From Fumia sp045121595 (lineage in GTDB: Bacteria > Bacillota > Clostridia > Oscillospirales > Ruminococcaceae): a stretch of 64,000 bases of DNA. The notes beneath the pieces are model-generated. The model ran no database searches. It was not told where the DNA came from and worked only from the letters and a program-made list of their open reading frames with translations. Position numbers and translations under genes: made by a program. Location: assembly GCA_045121595.1 (NCBI GenBank), contig JBGVGI010000012.1, forward strand, positions 186,001 to 250,000, read 5' to 3'. This document shows, piece by piece, positions 51,078 through 59,623 of the stretch (its first letter is position 1; each line of letters opens with the position of its first letter).

Positions 51078-51863
51078 TCAAAATATCTCTGAGTCTTTTT
51101 TGAGGGATTTTCCCGTATGCCTTTTATAAAGCTTCAACATATAACTTACGTCGCAAAAGCCCAAAATTTCCGCAATTTCTTCGGTACTTACGTTATTTTG
51201 GTAAAGGCGTTTTGCTTCAACGAATCTCAGCTCGTTTCTATACTCTACGGGAGTTTTTCCGAAAAACTCCTTAAACTTCTTACGAAAATAGCTTTCACTT
51301 AAATTACAAAGCTCTGCATAATCCTTTATCGGCATATTTTCTTTATAATGCTCTTTTATATAAACTATGGCATTTTTCAAAAGAGTGTATTCTTCGGGAA
51401 CTTCAACTGCAGACAAAACGGAAAAAATTTTAAGCAAACCGATTTTCATTTTCAAAAAATCCTTAGGCACCTTGTTATGGCCGTCACAGGCATCTTCAAA
51501 GTGTTTACGTAATGCTTCGGGGTTAAATCCGTCGGTTATATGATAAATCTGCCAATCCTTTTCATCGGTAAAAATATCCGCATTAAACCAAAGGGAAAAA
51601 TTCTCACACCCGTCAAAAACTTTCATCTTATAACGTGTGTTTTCAGGCATAAAAACTATATCGTTTTCCTTTGCTATGATTTTTTTACCACCTGACTCGC
51701 ATTCGATTTTTCCTTTTAGAATAAAAAGAACAGCATTACTGTTTCTCGGGTTTGTATGAGTATCCTCTTCCCAGTATTTGTGCGATATTTTACAGGCGTG
51801 AAGGTTTTTAATTTCAAAGTCAATACTGCTCAGTTTATACAATCTGCTTAAAATAAAAATCAC
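51078..51863 (-). CDS. AraC-family transcriptional regulator
   Basis: Protein of ~261 residues with an N-terminal cupin-like effector domain and a C-terminal AraC pair of helix-turn-helix units (MPIKDYAELCNLSESYFRKK; VSTEEIAEILGFCDVSYMLK; YKRHTGKSLKK). Start is uncertain: the GTG at 51863 lies within AAAGGGGTGAT, so the true start may be the ATT at 51854. Placed upstream of the SGNH gene on the same strand, which it may control. Confidence 0.88.
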   Translation of the reverse strand: MIFILSRLYKLSSIDFEIKNLHACKISHKYWEEDTHTNPRNSNAVLFILKGKIECESGGKKIIAKENDIVFMPENTRYKMKVFDGCENFSLWFNADIFTDEKDWQIYHITDGFNPEALRKHFEDACDGHNKVPKDFLKMKIGLLKIFSVLSAVEVPEEYTLLKNAIVYIKEHYKENMPIKDYAELCNLSESYFRKKFKEFFGKTPVEYRNELRFVEAKRLYQNNVSTEEIAEILGFCDVSYMLKLYKRHTGKSLKKDSEIF

Positions 51864-51922
51864 CCCTTTTATTCAATTCTACATCAATAACTTCCAGTTG
51901 TCAATAAAATCGAATAATACCA

Positions 51923-51951
51923 AAAAACGGAGTGGGCATCCACTCCGTTTT
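51923..51951 (-). terminator. Terminator of the DeoR-type gene
   Basis: AAAACGGAGTGG / CCACTCCGTTTT next to the stop codon of the regulator at 51950. Confidence 0.85.
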
Positions 51952-52714
51952 ATTCTGCATACGTCACCGTAATTCCGTTTTTTTCAAATAACGTCTTATC
52001 TTCCTTTGAAAGTTTTCCCGTAGTGACGACGTAATCCGCCGAATCAATATCCGCTATCTTAACAAAAGCGTTTCGGTGAAGCTTTGTACGGTCGGCGGCA
52101 ATTATCGTTACGTCGGCGCGTTCCATCATAATTTTGTCGACTCCCGCTTCTTCGCCGTAATAAGTGGAAAATCCATTTTCTACGTCAATACCGTCAACGG
52201 ACAGAATAAGCTTATCAACGTGATATTTTTTAATCTCCTCAATAGTTTCAACCCCATAGGTGAACTGATACTTTGTATTCACCTGACCGCCAACTAAAGT
52301 TACGTTGAAATTAGGGTTAAGCGATGCTTCAAGAGCCACCGCAATTGAATTAGTGATGATTTTTAACGGAAAGTTTTGAGGAAGCTCATTAAATACCATT
52401 AGAGTCGTGGTCCCCGCGTTTAACATAATGGTATCGTTCGGCTCAATCATTTTGGAAATCTCTTGGGCAATTTTTGTTTTTTCAGAATAATTGGCCTCCA
52501 TACGCTGATTGAAATTCATACTGTAGTAAGGCTTGTACGACAAAACGGCTCCCCCGTGAGTACGGGAAAGCAACCCTTTATTCTCCATATCGGCAAGGTC
52601 GTTTCGTATCGTTACTTCCGAAACCGAAAAGAGATTTTTAAGCTCCGTCACCTTAACGGAACCGTTTTTTGAAAGCAAATCAAGGATATTTTGTTTTCTG
52701 TCTTCCGCTGTCAT
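51950..52714 (-). CDS. DeoR/GlpR-family transcriptional regulator
   Basis: Protein of 254 residues. N-terminal winged helix (NGSVKVTELKNLFSVSEVTI then RNDLADMENKGLLSRTHGGA) and the DeoR sugar-phosphate-binding domain with TIMLNAGTT and the SVDG/ADRTK motifs. Family repressors respond to sugar phosphates. It is divergent from the eight-gene operon starting at 52898, which it most likely represses; CGAAA repeats sit in the spacer. Confidence 0.92.
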   Translation of the reverse strand: MTAEDRKQNILDLLSKNGSVKVTELKNLFSVSEVTIRNDLADMENKGLLSRTHGGAVLSYKPYYSMNFNQRMEANYSEKTKIAQEISKMIEPNDTIMLNAGTTTLMVFNELPQNFPLKIITNSIAVALEASLNPNFNVTLVGGQVNTKYQFTYGVETIEEIKKYHVDKLILSVDGIDVENGFSTYYGEEAGVDKIMMERADVTIIAADRTKLHRNAFVKIADIDSADYVVTTGKLSKEDKTLFEKNGITVTYAE

Positions 52715-52775
52715 AATAACCTCACTGAAAATTTGTTACCATCATTCTAACATATTACCTTAAAACAGTCAAATG

Positions 52776-52826
52776 TTTTTTCGATTTGATTTTCTTTTTA
52801 TAAAAAATCGAAAGTAAAACGAAAAA
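52776..52826. promoter_or_regulatory. Candidate DeoR-type operator region
   Basis: TTTTTTCGATTTGATTTT on the left and AATCGAAAGTAAAACGAAAA on the right form a loose palindrome with three CGAAA units. DeoR-family sites often consist of such repeats. The span ends 6 bp before the operon -35 box. Confidence 0.5.
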
Positions 52827-52831
52827 ACTCA

Positions 52832-52860
52832 TTGACTTTTTATATCGTATATTGTAAAAT
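52832..52860 (+). promoter_or_regulatory. Promoter of the amino-sugar-like operon
   Basis: TTGACT and TAAAAT with 17-bp spacing, 37 bp ahead of the first start codon. Confidence 0.8.
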
Positions 52861-52897
52861 ATAATAGTAAAATTTTGAAAAATAAGGAGTGTTTTTT

Positions 52898-53599
52898 GTG
52901 TACAAAGAACTTAAAATCAAGCCTCCCTTTTTTGAGGTAGGTCCCAAGGCATTTTTGTACGGTGAGCAGATGTTAAAACTTGCAAAAGTAATCGACAAAA
53001 CTGCTATGAAATATGATGTTGACGTTATCGTTACACCGCAGTACACCGATATAAAATTACTTGCTGATAACACCGAAAGAATTTTAGTTTTTGCTCAGCA
53101 TATGGATTATCTTCCAGTTGGAAGAGGTTTAGGAAGCGTTCTGCCCGAAGCCGTAAAGGCAGCGGGTGCAGTTGGCGTAATGCTTAACCACGCAGAAAAA
53201 CCCATCACAATGGAAGAAATTGAAAAAACAATAAAACGTGCTGACGAAGTAGGACTCGGCACCATTGTTTGTGCAAACACTGTTGAGGACGTAAAAGCTA
53301 TCGCAAAAATGTCCCCCAACCTTATAGTTGCAGAGCCCACAGACCTTATCGGTACAGGTCAGACAAGTGACAGTAACTACGTAATTGAAACTATCAAAAC
53401 TGTAAGAGAAATTAACCCCGATATTATGGTGCTTCAGGGGGCAGGTATCTCAAACGGACAAGACGTTTACAACACGATTAAGCTCGGCGCTCAGGCAACA
53501 GGCTCCACAAGCGGTATCATCAAAGCGGAAGATCCCTATGCAATGGTTGAAGAAATGCTCTTTAACTTAAGAAAAGCATGGGACGAAATGAATGGGTAA
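52898..53599 (+). CDS. Triose-phosphate isomerase-family protein
   Basis: Protein of 233 residues with a TIM-barrel pattern like archaeal triosephosphate isomerases: LNHAEKPI (His electrophile region), VAEPTDLIGTG (Glu base in the AEPxxxIGTG context), and ILQGAGISNGQDV / STSGIIKAEDP for phosphate binding. Starts with GTG behind AAGGAGTGTTTTTT. Short, 20 residues fewer than bacterial TPI. In this operon it could interconvert triose phosphates or another aldo/keto phosphate from the aldolase. Confidence 0.82.
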   Translation: MYKELKIKPPFFEVGPKAFLYGEQMLKLAKVIDKTAMKYDVDVIVTPQYTDIKLLADNTERILVFAQHMDYLPVGRGLGSVLPEAVKAAGAVGVMLNHAEKPITMEEIEKTIKRADEVGLGTIVCANTVEDVKAIAKMSPNLIVAEPTDLIGTGQTSDSNYVIETIKTVREINPDIMVLQGAGISNGQDVYNTIKLGAQATGSTSGIIKAEDPYAMVEEMLFNLRKAWDEMNG

Positions 53600-54197
53600 C
53601 GATATGAAAACTGAAGCTTTGAAAATGGCAAAACAAGCGTACTTAACCGAAAGCGAATGCATTAAAGAAATGCTTGACTACTTCGATGAAGACGTTTTTG
53701 CAAAAGCCGTTGAACTTTTAAAGAATGCACCGAGAATCGGCACTTCAGGTTGCGGACACAGTGGGATTATCTGTCAGCATTTTGCACATTTAATGTGTTG
53801 TATAGAGCTTCCCGCCAAGTTTATCTCCCCTGCCGAAGCAGTACACGGCGGTACAGGTTTCCTTAAGGAAGGTGACGTTATGGTTTTTGCTTCCCGTGGA
53901 GGCAAAACCAAAGAACTTCTGCCGATTTTGGACATCTGCAAAGCTAAAGGGGTAAAAGTGATTACAATCACAGAAAACTTAGAGTCCCCTCTTGCACTTG
54001 GTGCCGACATCGTTATAAAACAGTACGTCAACCGTGAAACCGATAAATATAACTGTCAGGGTACGACTTCCTCGACCTCCCTTGCAGTAATTTTCCACGT
54101 CTTGCAGACGATGTTAATCGAGGAAACAGATTTCAAAAACGAGCAGTTTGCCCTGGTGCACCCCGGTGGTGCCGTAGGCGAAAGGCTTAATAAATAA
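53592..54197 (+). CDS. SIS-domain sugar-phosphate isomerase (KpsF/GutQ-like)
   Basis: Protein of 201 residues with a single SIS domain: IGTSGCGHSGIICQHFAHLM near 48-67 and VFASRGGKTKELLPILD near 97-113. It lacks CBS domains, unlike full KpsF. Closest to arabinose-5-phosphate isomerase or the AgaS-type aldose-ketose isomerases. Overlaps the preceding gene by 8 bp; ATG at 53604 is an alternative start. Likely isomerises an aldose phosphate to a ketose phosphate. Confidence 0.8.
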   Translation: MGNDMKTEALKMAKQAYLTESECIKEMLDYFDEDVFAKAVELLKNAPRIGTSGCGHSGIICQHFAHLMCCIELPAKFISPAEAVHGGTGFLKEGDVMVFASRGGKTKELLPILDICKAKGVKVITITENLESPLALGADIVIKQYVNRETDKYNCQGTTSSTSLAVIFHVLQTMLIEETDFKNEQFALVHPGGAVGERLNK

Positions 54198-54217
54198 AAT
54201 ATTTGGAGGAAAAGAAA

Positions 54218-54838
54218 ATGGAATTTAAATTTTTTCAGAAAGAGTTAGAATTGCAGTCAAGAGGCTGGATCCCCACCTTCCACGATATTTCTAAGGAAAT
54301 CATCGAAATCGTTGAGGCTTCAGGTGTTAAAAACGGTACGGTGACAATTGCTTCCCACCATACAACATGCTCCGTTATGGTTCAGGAATGCTCTCACGAT
54401 ATCGACTCCTTTGACCTTGAATACTTGCAGCACGACCTTTTAGACATTATGAGAAAGATGATCCCCGACTACGTTGACGAAGGCGACTACCGTCATCCCG
54501 GACCTATCCATTCCAAATTCGGAAGATACGTAAACGAACCCGGTGACTTTACTTCTATGAACACAGACGGTCATTTGCGTTCCGTATTCTTTGGCAGAAG
54601 CGAAACTATGACAATCAAAGACGGTAAACTCGACGGCGGTGAATTTGCTCACGTTTACTTTGTTGACTGGGACCACGTAAGAGCTCGTCGCAGACAGGTT
54701 AACGTTACGGTTATGGGTATCGGCGAAGCTGAAATCGACAGAAAATGGAATAACGGCGAAGTTATCAACACCTTGCGTAAATATACTGACGAAGAAAAAG
54801 CTTACGACGTTCACTACGATCTTCAGCAGAAAAGATAA
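54218..54838 (+). CDS. YjbQ-family (UPF0047) protein
   Basis: Protein of 206 residues, COG0432 type: FHDISKEIIEIVEASGVKNG, ASHHTTCSVMVQECS, HVRARRRQV and VTVMGIGE are family features (a His/Arg/Glu pocket that may bind metal and phosphate). Size exceeds the usual ~140 by insertions around 75-130. Family members replaced thiamine phosphate synthase weakly in E. coli, but the genuine activity is unknown. Position between isomerase and aldolase genes suggests a sugar metabolism role. Start follows GGAGGAAAAGAAA. Confidence 0.82.
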   Translation: MEFKFFQKELELQSRGWIPTFHDISKEIIEIVEASGVKNGTVTIASHHTTCSVMVQECSHDIDSFDLEYLQHDLLDIMRKMIPDYVDEGDYRHPGPIHSKFGRYVNEPGDFTSMNTDGHLRSVFFGRSETMTIKDGKLDGGEFAHVYFVDWDHVRARRRQVNVTVMGIGEAEIDRKWNNGEVINTLRKYTDEEKAYDVHYDLQQKR

Positions 54839-54853
54839 ATTGGAGGCTTTTGT

Positions 54854-55732
54854 ATGAAACCCGGATTTGTTCCCGCTTTAGGTACTCCTCTTGATGAAAA
54901 TGGTAACCTTTTGGTTGACAGTTTCAAAAAACAGATAAACGACCAGATAAACGCAGGTGCCGTAGGACTTTTAGCACTCGGCAGTATGGGTATTGAAGCA
55001 TTTATCAAAGATGCAGTTTACCCCGACGTTGTAAAAGCTGCAGTTGAAGCAAACAACAAGAGAGTTCCTCTTTTCGTAGGTGCTATGGATACTTCCATTA
55101 TGCGCGTTAAAGACAGACTTTCCAAAATTGAAGATATGGACTTTGACGGTGTTGTAATTATGGCACCTTTCTACTCCCCTGCTTCTCCCAACCAGATGAT
55201 GAACTTCTTCAAAGGTGTTGCGGCATCCACAAAGCACGACGTACTTATTTATGACCTTCCCGTTGTTTGTCAGTCTAAGGTTACTTACGATATAGTGCTT
55301 GAGCTTATCAAAACTGTTCCCAATTTTGCAGGTATAAAATCTGCAGACACCCAGATGTTCAGAAAGCTTAAACTTAATCCCGATGTTCCCAAAGATTTTA
55401 TTATGGTATACTCAGGTCTTGATACCTTTGACGTGGCCTATAAATGGGGCATTGACAACTGTCTTGACGGTATGCTCTCCTGCACACCTAAAAACACGGG
55501 TGATATGTTTAAAGCTATGGCAAACGGTGACTACGAAAAAGCAGCAGAATGCCTCAACAATATCGTTGGTTTGAGAGATTTGTTTGTTGCAAACAACCTC
55601 TGGCCCTCATTTACCTACGCTATGAATCTGCTCGGTTGCGAAGGTAACTTTGCTCCCGACTATATAGAGCAGATTACAGAAACTGCAAAGGCTAACGTAA
55701 CTGCCGAAATGAAACGAATCGGAGAAATTTAG
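54854..55732 (+). CDS. DapA/NanA-family class I aldolase
   Basis: Protein of 292 residues with the N-acetylneuraminate lyase fold. Schiff-base Lys162 is in FAGIKSADTQ and the proton-relay Tyr133 in VLIYDLP. The substrate-carboxylate motif GxxGE is replaced by GSMGIE, a known variant in family members with sugar substrates. Likely a retro-aldol enzyme on a 2-keto acid or keto sugar. Start follows GGAGGCTTTTGT. Confidence 0.85.
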   Translation: MKPGFVPALGTPLDENGNLLVDSFKKQINDQINAGAVGLLALGSMGIEAFIKDAVYPDVVKAAVEANNKRVPLFVGAMDTSIMRVKDRLSKIEDMDFDGVVIMAPFYSPASPNQMMNFFKGVAASTKHDVLIYDLPVVCQSKVTYDIVLELIKTVPNFAGIKSADTQMFRKLKLNPDVPKDFIMVYSGLDTFDVAYKWGIDNCLDGMLSCTPKNTGDMFKAMANGDYEKAAECLNNIVGLRDLFVANNLWPSFTYAMNLLGCEGNFAPDYIEQITETAKANVTAEMKRIGEI

Positions 55733-55733
55733 T

Positions 55734-57158
55734 ATGAGTATTTATCTCGCTGTCGACTTAGGCACAACGGGATGCAGAAGCATTCTGTTTGATAAAACCG
55801 ATATAATCGCTTCCCATTACGAAGAATATCCTCTTATAACACCTTGTGAAAACTGGGTGGAGCAGGATGCAAACCTCTGGTGGGAGCTGACCCTTAAAAC
55901 AACTCTGAAAGCTATCGAAAAGTCAAAAATTTCCGCAAAGGAAATAAAGGCAATTTCCATAAGTTCTCAGGGGATTACAGTAGTGCCCGTCGATCGTGAG
56001 ATTACTCCTCTTGGCAACGCGTTAAGTTGGCTTGATACACGTGCAGAAAAAGAAACTTTAAAGATTAAAAAGGATTTCGGAGAAGAAAAGGTTTTCTCTT
56101 TGACGGGAAAACCTCTCCTCTCCGCTTATACCTTGCCAAAACTTCTCTGGCTTAAGGAAAATAAGGCTGAAATCTTCAACAAAGCTTATAAATTCCTTAT
56201 GCCTCTTGATTTTCTCATAGCAAAATTCACGGGTATATGTGTTACCGACTACAGTATGGCGTCGGGTACTTTGATGTACGACCTTAAAAATTTTTGCTGG
56301 AGTGAAGAAATTTTAAATTACTATGGTATCGAAAAAGATAAGCTCCCCTCCCTTTCTTTTGCAGGTGAAAAGGTGGGTACAGTTTTACCCGAAGTCGCAA
56401 AAAAATTAGGACTGAGTGATGACTGTATAGTAGCTCTTGGTGCTCAGGACCAGAAATGTGCGGCATTCGGTGTCGGACTTAATGATGGTGTTATGACAGT
56501 TTCTCTCGGCACTGCCGCCGCCATCACAAAACACTGGAACGAAGCTTATACAAACGAAAACCGAGGTGTAGGCTGGTGCGGATACGTTGGTAAAAATTTC
56601 GTTACCGAAGGTGTTATAAACACGGCAGGTACTTCACTTCGTTGGGTGAGAGATACCTTCTTTAAAAACGAAAACTATGATGTAATTGACAAAGAAGCAA
56701 AAGAAGCACAAAATCGTGGTTCTTCCCTTCTTTTCTATCCCTTCCTTGCAGGTGGTTCTTCTCCATTTTACTATCCCGAAAGCACGGGTAATTTTTACGG
56801 AGTTACCCTTGCCACAACACGTGGTGACTTCGCCCTTGCAACTATGGAAGGAATTGCATTTCAGATAAAAATAATTCTTGAAGCTATGGATGCTTACAAG
56901 AACGTAAATACCGTTATTCTTTTCGGTGGCGGTGCAAAAGGTGACTTCTGGCCGCAACTTATTTCCGACGTTACGGGACTTGAAATTCATATCCCCGAAA
57001 GCTTCGAGGCGGCAAGTTACGGTGCTTCCATGCTCGCCGCAAAAGGTTGTGGCGTTGACCTTTTACCTTTAAAAACCGCTAAAATCTACTATCCCGAGAA
57101 AGATTACAGTGAAAAATACTCAAAATACCGCGAAATTGAAAAAAGATTATGGAGTTAA
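55734..57158 (+). CDS. FGGY-family carbohydrate kinase (xylulokinase-like)
   Basis: Protein of 474 residues with the FGGY pattern: LAVDLGTTGCRSILF (phosphate 1), QDQKCAAFGVGLNDG, SLGTAAAI and VILFGGGAKGDFWPQLISDVTG (adenosine region). Substrate specificity is undetermined; xylulose-kinase-like or glycerol-kinase-like names would be guesses. Probably phosphorylates the sugar entering this pathway. Starts 2 bp after the aldolase stop. Confidence 0.9.
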   Translation: MSIYLAVDLGTTGCRSILFDKTDIIASHYEEYPLITPCENWVEQDANLWWELTLKTTLKAIEKSKISAKEIKAISISSQGITVVPVDREITPLGNALSWLDTRAEKETLKIKKDFGEEKVFSLTGKPLLSAYTLPKLLWLKENKAEIFNKAYKFLMPLDFLIAKFTGICVTDYSMASGTLMYDLKNFCWSEEILNYYGIEKDKLPSLSFAGEKVGTVLPEVAKKLGLSDDCIVALGAQDQKCAAFGVGLNDGVMTVSLGTAAAITKHWNEAYTNENRGVGWCGYVGKNFVTEGVINTAGTSLRWVRDTFFKNENYDVIDKEAKEAQNRGSSLLFYPFLAGGSSPFYYPESTGNFYGVTLATTRGDFALATMEGIAFQIKIILEAMDAYKNVNTVILFGGGAKGDFWPQLISDVTGLEIHIPESFEAASYGASMLAAKGCGVDLLPLKTAKIYYPEKDYSEKYSKYREIEKRLWS

Positions 57159-57163
57159 AGACG

Positions 57164-58294
57164 ATGTTAGCTGTTATTAATGCACGTATTGTTCTGGAAG
57201 ACAGAATAATCAAAAATGGTACTTTGCTTATCGAAAACGGAAAAATCAAAGCTTTTGGTGATAATATCGTTATCCCCACGAAAGCAAAGCTTTTAGATGC
57301 AAAAGGAAATTTAGTGGGGCCCGGATTTGTCGACATTCACTGTCATGGCGGAAACGGTGCAAGATTTGACAAAAATCCTCTTAAAGCCGCCGAGCATTTC
57401 CTTAAAAACGGCACCACCACTATCCTTGCAACTCTTTATTACGATATTACCCCCTACGAATACATAGTGCTTATAAACAAAGTGACTACTTATTTAAAAG
57501 AAGGCAAAGGCAAAAATATCGGCGGTTTTTATATGGAAGGCCCGTACACAAACGTAAAATACGGTGCCTGTCCCGACCATAACCGTTGGAGCGGTAAAAT
57601 AAAATCAGAAGATTTTAACGACGTTATCGAACATGCAGGTGAATACGTGAAGGTATGGGCGTTTGCCCCCGAAAGAGAAGGCATTGAGCCTTTTATCAAA
57701 AAAGCAAAAGAAGTAAACCCAAGCGTTACCTTCAGTGTAGCTCACAGTGAGGCTACCCCCGAGCAGATTAAAAAATACGGAATTACTCTGCTCACGCACT
57801 GCACCAACGCAACGGGAAGACCTCCTGTACCCGCGGGTACAAGAGGATGCGGCCCCGACGAAGCGTGTTTTTTAGACGACAATATGTATGCGGAAGTTAT
57901 CTGCGACTCCGAAGGCATTCACGTTAACCCCGATATGTTGAAGCTCATCCTAAAAATCAAAGGCAAAGATAAGGTAGTGCTTATTTCCGACTGTTTTGTA
58001 AGTGACGAGCCGTCACCACCTCAGTTTGCCCATATCAAAGATTTAAACTTTGACTCAAACGGTGACCTCTGCGGAAGCAACCTTTCTTTGAATGTAGCCT
58101 GTCGCAATATGATAAAACACACGGGCATTTCTGTTACGGATGCATTTTTAATGGGAAGCAGAAACCCTGCAAGAGTTATAGGAATGGATAACGAAATCGG
58201 CACAATCGAAGTCGGTAAAAAAGCAAATATCGTTGTTGTAAACGATAATTTTGACGTTAAAAACGTAATTTTAGAAGGTGAAATTGTATGTTAA
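57164..58294 (+). CDS. Amidohydrolase, N-acetylglucosamine-6-phosphate deacetylase-like
   Basis: Protein of 376 residues. Metal motif DIHCHGG, catalytic and ligand motifs YMEGPYTN (Glu), SVAHSEAT and LLTHCTNAT (His), and LISDCFVSDE (Asp) follow the NagA order. Sequence around the substrate pocket differs from GlcNAc-6-P deacetylase (for example TGRPPVPAGTRG), so an unusual acyl-amino sugar is possible. The ATG at 57164 follows GGAG; an overlapping earlier ATG at 57149 lacks a clear site. Overlaps the ceramidase-like gene. Confidence 0.85.
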   Translation: MLAVINARIVLEDRIIKNGTLLIENGKIKAFGDNIVIPTKAKLLDAKGNLVGPGFVDIHCHGGNGARFDKNPLKAAEHFLKNGTTTILATLYYDITPYEYIVLINKVTTYLKEGKGKNIGGFYMEGPYTNVKYGACPDHNRWSGKIKSEDFNDVIEHAGEYVKVWAFAPEREGIEPFIKKAKEVNPSVTFSVAHSEATPEQIKKYGITLLTHCTNATGRPPVPAGTRGCGPDEACFLDDNMYAEVICDSEGIHVNPDMLKLILKIKGKDKVVLISDCFVSDEPSPPQFAHIKDLNFDSNGDLCGSNLSLNVACRNMIKHTGISVTDAFLMGSRNPARVIGMDNEIGTIEVGKKANIVVVNDNFDVKNVILEGEIVC

Positions 58295-59613
58295 AAGCAG
58301 GAATGACACGCGGTGATATCACACCGCCAAAAGGACTTGAACTCGCAGGTTACCCTCATTATCCCCGAAATAACGAAGGTTTCCATGACCCATTGTATGC
58401 CGCTTGTATGTATTTAAACAACGGTAGTGAAGAAGTAGCGTTCGTTACACTGGATTTGCTCTTTTTCTCCAAAAAGCACGTAACAAAAGCAAGACAGCTC
58501 ATTTTGGAAAAATGCGGTGTCAAAAACGTTATGATAAGTTGCTCCCACACCCACTCGGGTCCCTGGGCAGCAGGAAGACTTGATATCGAAAGTCTTGAAG
58601 CAGGTAAGGAACAACCTCACGAATACGTTGAAAGCGTTATAAACACGATAGTAAACCTTGTTACTGACGCCAAGGAAAACTCCTTTGAAGCAGAGTTTAC
58701 GTCGGGTACTGCAGTTTGCGGTGCTGAGTCGGGAATCGGTGGTAACCGCCGTATCCCGGGTGGCCCCCACGACCCGCTTGTAAGCGTTATGGCGATAAAA
58801 GACGATAAAGCCGTACGCGGAATTATGGTAAACTACACTCTCCACCCCACCTTTATTCACGAATGGAGCAACGTTTGTACCGCTGACTACCCCTGCTACC
58901 TTAAAATGCAGCTTGAGGAAATGGAACCTTCTGCACTTACAGGTTTTGCTCAGGGTGCATCAGGTAACCAGTCAAGCCGTTATTACCGTCAGGGTGAAAG
59001 CTATGACGAGGCTGAACGTGTCGGCAGAACTTTAGGTAAAGCCGCTCATACAGTAATCGAAAAGGCTCAGTGGACTTCCGATTTGCCAATTTCTGTTGCA
59101 GGTGATACAATAGAACTTGAACTTCGCGACTTCGGTACTGAAGAAGAACTTATCAAACAGGTTGAACACGACGAAAAAATTTATAAAGAGCTTTATGCAA
59201 AATACGGTGACTCCAAAAACCGTGAAGAATATTATCTCTGGCAGAACGCAAACCTCAAACTCTTAGGTTCAGAAGACCAGTTAGGTTACGTAAGAATGCA
59301 GAAAAAAGGCATCAACATCGAGCTTTTAAGTGACGAAGCACCTGCTGAAATTCAGGTAATCCGCTTAGGTGACACCCTCGTTACAGGACTTCAGGGTGAA
59401 ATTTTCGTTGAATATGCCCTTTTCATAAAAGCAGTCGCAGGTTTCAAAACAGTTATCATTAACGAACTTGCAAACGGTTGTCTCCCGGGTTATCTCTATA
59501 CCCCCGAATCACTCGTTACGGGCGGATACGAAACTGACACTTCAATGCTCGGTGAAAACTTCGGTATGCATCTCGTTACAAAAGTTCTTGATACAATTAA
59601 AAAAGTAAAGTGA
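58288..59613 (+). CDS. Neutral ceramidase-like N-terminal domain protein
   Basis: Protein of 441 residues with the neutral/alkaline ceramidase N-terminal fold (MLKAGMTRGDITPPKG; FVTLDLLFF; SCSHTHSGP with zinc His; NYTLHPTFI). It lacks a signal peptide and the usual C-terminal domain, so it is cytosolic and is not expected to act on membrane ceramide. It sits in an amino-sugar-like operon, so hydrolysis of an N-acyl sugar is a plausible alternative. Overlaps NagA-like gene by 7 bp. Confidence 0.83.
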   Translation: MLKAGMTRGDITPPKGLELAGYPHYPRNNEGFHDPLYAACMYLNNGSEEVAFVTLDLLFFSKKHVTKARQLILEKCGVKNVMISCSHTHSGPWAAGRLDIESLEAGKEQPHEYVESVINTIVNLVTDAKENSFEAEFTSGTAVCGAESGIGGNRRIPGGPHDPLVSVMAIKDDKAVRGIMVNYTLHPTFIHEWSNVCTADYPCYLKMQLEEMEPSALTGFAQGASGNQSSRYYRQGESYDEAERVGRTLGKAAHTVIEKAQWTSDLPISVAGDTIELELRDFGTEEELIKQVEHDEKIYKELYAKYGDSKNREEYYLWQNANLKLLGSEDQLGYVRMQKKGINIELLSDEAPAEIQVIRLGDTLVTGLQGEIFVEYALFIKAVAGFKTVIINELANGCLPGYLYTPESLVTGGYETDTSMLGENFGMHLVTKVLDTIKKVK

Positions 59614-59623
59614 GGAAAAAGCT

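Noticed and set aside
58288..59613. True sphingolipid ceramidase
   Set aside because: No signal peptide and an operon of sugar-phosphate enzymes make membrane-lipid hydrolysis unlikely; fold similarity only.
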